A stretch of DNA of 64,000 nucleotides from Caenorhabditis remanei (Eukaryota > Nematoda > Chromadorea > Rhabditida > Rhabditidae), in the NCBI RefSeq assembly GCF_010183535.1, contig NC_071330.1, positions 7,669,717 to 7,733,716 on the forward strand, given 5' to 3'. The notes below the pieces were generated by a model, which saw nothing but the letters and a program-made list of their open reading frames with translations, was not told the DNA's origin and made no database searches. The stretch's first letter is position 1. Each line of letters starts with the position of its first letter. Positions 60,210 to 64,000 of the stretch are shown piece after piece. The position numbers and the translations under genes were made by a program.

Positions 60210-62951
60210 TCACCGGACACATCTTCCGCGTTGAAGGGAGAACCCAGGACAGCAAGCATTCTCGCATGGAGCCATTACAGTTTTCTCTCTGAAAAATTAA
60301 TTAAATTTCAAGTTACTGAAATCATTCGAGAACACTTACTGTCTACAACGGACGCCTCGTAGCAAAGAAAGGAAACCGCCACATTGACCCTCTTCCTCTC
60401 GCTTCTGGGCGCACATACCCGTACAAGCTTGTGTGTTGCACACTTGGGTTTCCACTGGTTCCCCACTGAATAACATTTTTTAGAAACAAGTACTCCAAAG
60501 TTGCAGTGGTTAATCTAAGTTAGAACAGTTAATCGGGAAATAAACATACGAGCATGCATTTCCAGGTGGGCAAGTTCGGGTTCTCATGCGACTTCCACAA
60601 GCTCCACAGGACGCTGAGCAGGCTGTCCATGGGCTCCAAGCATTCCAGCTACCCGCCTCAGGTACTGCTCTCGCTCTTGCTTCGAAACCTTTTCCACCTC
60701 TATAGAAGCTTCGGAACAACACAACCATATCTGTTGTAGCAGAACGAATTCTGGTTGGAGGAGTTCCATAGCAGCAGTATCTGGAAATATTTACATAGTC
60801 CTCACATACGTCTTCTACACAAACCTCATTCCGGTGTTGGCAAAATCTGTAGAATTTCTAACTTCAACATAATCCATACATAAGGAATGTCTGACTTTAC
60901 AATACATTTCAAATTCTCCAATGAATTGAAATTCCACAATATGACCTGGTGGAGCAACGAGAAGCCACGAGCACTCTTGTCCTTCTTTGAATTCTCTTGG
61001 ATATCCAGGAGATGATAATCTTGTCGTGGACCTTGTTAAACTAACTTTTCCTCCACAAGTTGCTCCATATCCAGGCATCACTTGTTCACAGTATTGTCCA
61101 GTGAATCCATCTGGACATCTACAACGATCACAACGACGTGGATCAGTATATCCGCCACGTTGACATGGAAGTTTCGAAGGACAAACTGCTGAACAGTAGA
61201 TTTTATTCATCAATCGGATGTCATTGAAGGATAGTTGATCACGTTGACCTGAAATTAAATAAAGTTGCTTCCCTCAATTTCAAATTCCGAAACTCACCAA
61301 TTGTTTTCTGATAATCAGTGACAAATGTGCTGATAGTATACAAATCATCAAATTTCGAAAAAGCTTTCGATCGGTAATGCATGATGCTTCCATAGTCATA
61401 CGGTACGCCAGCATTATCAACATCATCTGGATCTTCTTTCAAGAATTGTCCTTTCGAATCTTTATCAATATTCTCCCATCTAACAGTCACATATTGATCT
61501 CTATCTGGTCTTGATTGTTCATGCCAGAAACCAAGCGCATGTGCTACTTCATGAGCAATAACTCCCAATCGAATACATTCTGGAGCAAGTGAAACTAGTT
61601 GTTCTTCTCCTAATGGATGTCTTCCGACGTTTGAAGCACATCCATCGACATCAGTGAACACGATGCGGTTTCCAGAATTGGCTTGGTCGTTTCTTTCGAA
61701 GTTTAAACAAGTTATATTATGCCAGTGTTCTAAGGCAAGTTCGATTATCCGTTGTTCACGTTGAGCTGAAATAAACTTTCTGATGAAGTTTTTCATCCAA
61801 CGAAAACTTTTAAAAACTCACTATGACTTCCGTCGAAAGCATAAATAATTGGACGGCTGGCATCCCATCGTCTCAAATTAGATCCAATAAACTTCCTTTT
61901 CACTCTAGATTTTCCTGAAATCGTATTGAATATTCAGGTCACAAACTGGAAAATGAACTAACCTTCTACCAGTGCTTGCTCATAAAGAGATTTTGCTTGA
62001 TCAGGAAATAAAACAATATCCCCTTGAAAGAATTTTCCTTGTTCTTCTGGATTCAGTACACTATCACGCATACGATTCCATGATTTCAGCTCTGGCGATT
62101 CGACTCGTTGTTGAAGTTCCTGAAAAATGAATCAGTCGAATACGGGAAATTCTGTAAGATACCAACGCGTAATCGGATATTTCACCAGACAACACGATTT
62201 TATGGCTTTTGTTGAAAATGACCTTCTAAGAAATTACATATATTTTTTTAGAATTCGACAGTTATCACTTCGGAAGGTTAGCTCTACTTGAAGGGTGCTT
62301 ACAAAAAACAATTCCAACTAGAAGCCATCTAAAATGCAGTAATCTAGTTCCTGCTCTCAATCTCTGTTCTTGAAATCAATAAATTATCCGTTTTTATCAC
62401 TATCTATCCGATTGGTCAATGAATCAACACACTTCAACTGCCTTTTTGTCATTTTCATCAGTAGCAGCAACAGCATAAACGTCTTCGTTTCCCCCCATAC
62501 ATTCATTTATCACTGGCCCCAAATGTGTCTCGAGAATCAAAATGAATAAGGAAAAGAAGGAGATGAAGAAATGGAAACCTGTTTGAATGCGGTTAGAGAA
62601 TCACTCAATCAGTACATAGAAAACTAAGAATTGAAGGAGAAATCGAGAAAAAGAGATGGATTGAAACCGTGTCGAGACAGAAACAAGAGGATCATGACCA
62701 CCTTTTTCGTCGGGAAATTAAATAAAAAACGAATCAATACATACCTCGGGATGCTTCTCATCAGCCAATTTATTCAGTTTATCCATATAATAATCAACGA
62801 CTTTCTGATCTTCTTCCGACATCATTCTTCGTTTTCGAACTCCGGGAGTTGATGCGGGAGGTCCTTCTTCGTCTTGATTTGAAAGATCTCGGAGGGAATG
62901 AGCAGTACATAATGACAGTAATCCAAATAATAAAAATACGTGTTTGTACAT
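60210..62951 (-). CDS. dpy-31: DPY-31/NAS-35 astacin metalloprotease (procollagen C-proteinase)
   Basis: The exons are 62951-62745, 62119-61963, 61914-61822, 61765-61298, 61248-60825, 60780-60550, 60465-60340 and 60288-60210. They give 594 residues, close to the C. elegans protein. Domain order: signal peptide (about 1-17); propeptide ending in a furin-type KSRVKR near 127; astacin domain with HEVAHALGFWHEQSRPDRD (zinc ligands intact) and Met-turn SIMHY; EGF-like (CDRCRCPDGFTGQYC); CUB (from about 365, ECSWLLVAPPGHIVEF); and a thrombospondin type 1 repeat (WNAWSPWTACSASCG), then a Cys-rich end. Known role: secreted processing of cuticle procollagen C-termini (SQT-3). It is read toward rpl-6, on the same strand. 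From memory this is R151.5. Confidence 0.95.
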
Positions 62952-64000
62952 ACTGAAAAATGGATTTTTTTAAAATATAAGTTTTAGAAAGAAGCATAGA
63001 AAAGAGATGATAAATATGAGCGTCTTGTGAACATCATCTGAGAACAGATGCATAATTTCATGGCCTTCAGGGCATGGAACGCCTGAAAGGAAACACAAGG
63101 TTGCAATTATAAATAATTGAAGCCTTGAATATACGAAAAAGTACTGGAACAGGTGGCATCATCAGCTAATGGAGTGAAAAGGAGGGAAGAAATTGAGAGA
63201 AGTGGAAGAAGTGAAGAACTTTTCCCGATTTATTTTTGAAGTAAAGAGGAAGTTGGAAACCAGGGGTTCAAACACGAATATTATTGTTTTGTTTTTTCAA
63301 AACGAGACGTTAGTTTAACTTTGAAAGTAATTTACTTATTATGCCAATAATTGTGAGATTAGCTTGAATTAAAAATATAGAGTTGAATTCAGAGTTCTCT
63401 AATGATCAGGCTTATTGATAGGATAAAACCTAATTGATTCCTTGGTCAATCATGGTATTAGATCAAAGTAGCTCCAGATTGCATTCACTCAATGTCTTTC
63501 AATTCTCCACGGTTTTTCTTGTATTCCCAATTCCCACAATTGCTTCCATAAATCTCAAAACTGTATCGTATACAATGATTATAATTGTTTATTTGTTTAG
63601 AGTGTTACCTAATTGAGTACTAGCTAACAACCTGAACACAAAAGATGCAAATTAAAAGAGAAAATAGAATAAGTGAGACACTTGATGTCCGAATGGTATA
63701 TGCAATGGCTATGTAAAGAGAAAATGAAGAAGGAGGAGACTTGTTTATATCTCTAAAGTCTCTCTATATTCTCTTCTTTTTTCCACCCACTTTTGTAGAA
63801 GATAGAAGAATACAGAAGGAGATGAAGAGAAGACGTAAATGAAAAAGAAAAGTAGAAAAGACTATGAAGATGACAATTGAAGAGGAGAATGAGAAGAGGA
63901 AAAACTTGACCTGAATGAGAAAGAGAGAAAAGGGAAAGGTGTGAAGAAGGGGAATAAGAAGCCGATGAAGGGCATGTAACTGGTATACATATGTATGTAT
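62952..64000. other. Upstream region of dpy-31, purine-rich
   Basis: Promoter-side DNA of dpy-31. About 63790-63970 is strongly GA-rich on the plus strand (CT-rich on the dpy-31 strand). No gene is supported; the next exon or gene must lie beyond the window. Confidence 0.5.

Overview
The window is nuclear DNA of a Caenorhabditis-type nematode. Genes are split by many short introns (about 42-50 bases) that begin with strong GT(A/G)AG donors and end in TTTTCAG. Intergenic DNA is AT-rich, genes are dense on both strands, and many start codons lie just after a TTTCAG trans-splice-like acceptor. The recognisable genes (mig-10, sas-4, prps-1, rpl-6, dpy-31) match C. elegans chromosome III genes. 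The proteins differ from the C. elegans ones as far as I remember them, so this is probably another Caenorhabditis species. No bacterial features (CRISPR, IS elements, operators) are present. All exon structures were read by eye from splice signals and frame continuity, so boundaries may be off by a base.

Layout. 1-14,635 (+): 5' region and nine-exon coding region of mig-10 (RA-PH adaptor for cell migration), with an alternative first exon. 14,888-15,536 (-): a dCMP-deaminase-like protein that seems to have lost its catalytic residues. 15,647-16,053: a near-perfect foldback transposon. 16,243-18,658 (+): an operon-like pair, a Gemin8 homologue and an RNA polymerase I RPA43-like subunit; the latter has a hAT-type MITE in its last intron. 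20,228-24,790 (+): three less familiar genes (acidic Ser-rich protein, proline-rich two-helix membrane protein, RING-type protein).

24,844-28,166 (-): a tandem array of six tiny single-pass membrane proteins with the same two-exon plan. 28,604-32,146 (-): sas-4 (centriole assembly) behind a small basic FYV7/CCDC59-like protein, operon-like. 32,705-32,885: a second hAT-type MITE with a perfect 8-base target duplication. 33,592-40,923: small membrane proteins, an unknown 240-residue protein with a GC-AG intron, two four-helix membrane proteins and a tandem pair of secreted eight-cysteine proteins. 41,196-44,980 (-): an LRR-Ig transmembrane receptor with a coiled-coil tail; one intron is full of G/C tracts. 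45,189-46,057 (-): mitochondrial ribosomal protein of the S18A/mL66 type, divergent from a SMAP/RSRC2-like nuclear protein (46,332-47,528 +).

47,743-51,746 (-): a receptor tyrosine kinase. 52,738-54,600 (-): PRPP synthetase with several alternative N-termini. 57,359-58,652 (-): ribosomal protein L6, with two paralogous H/ACA snoRNA candidates in successive introns. 59,500-59,744: a tRNA-related, SINE-like repeat. 60,210-62,951 (-): dpy-31, a secreted astacin protease with EGF, CUB and thrombospondin domains.

The genes do not form one pathway. Most are housekeeping or developmental genes of a conserved autosomal region. The accessory material is the small-membrane-protein array, the cysteine-rich pair, the transposon relics and the G-tract intron.
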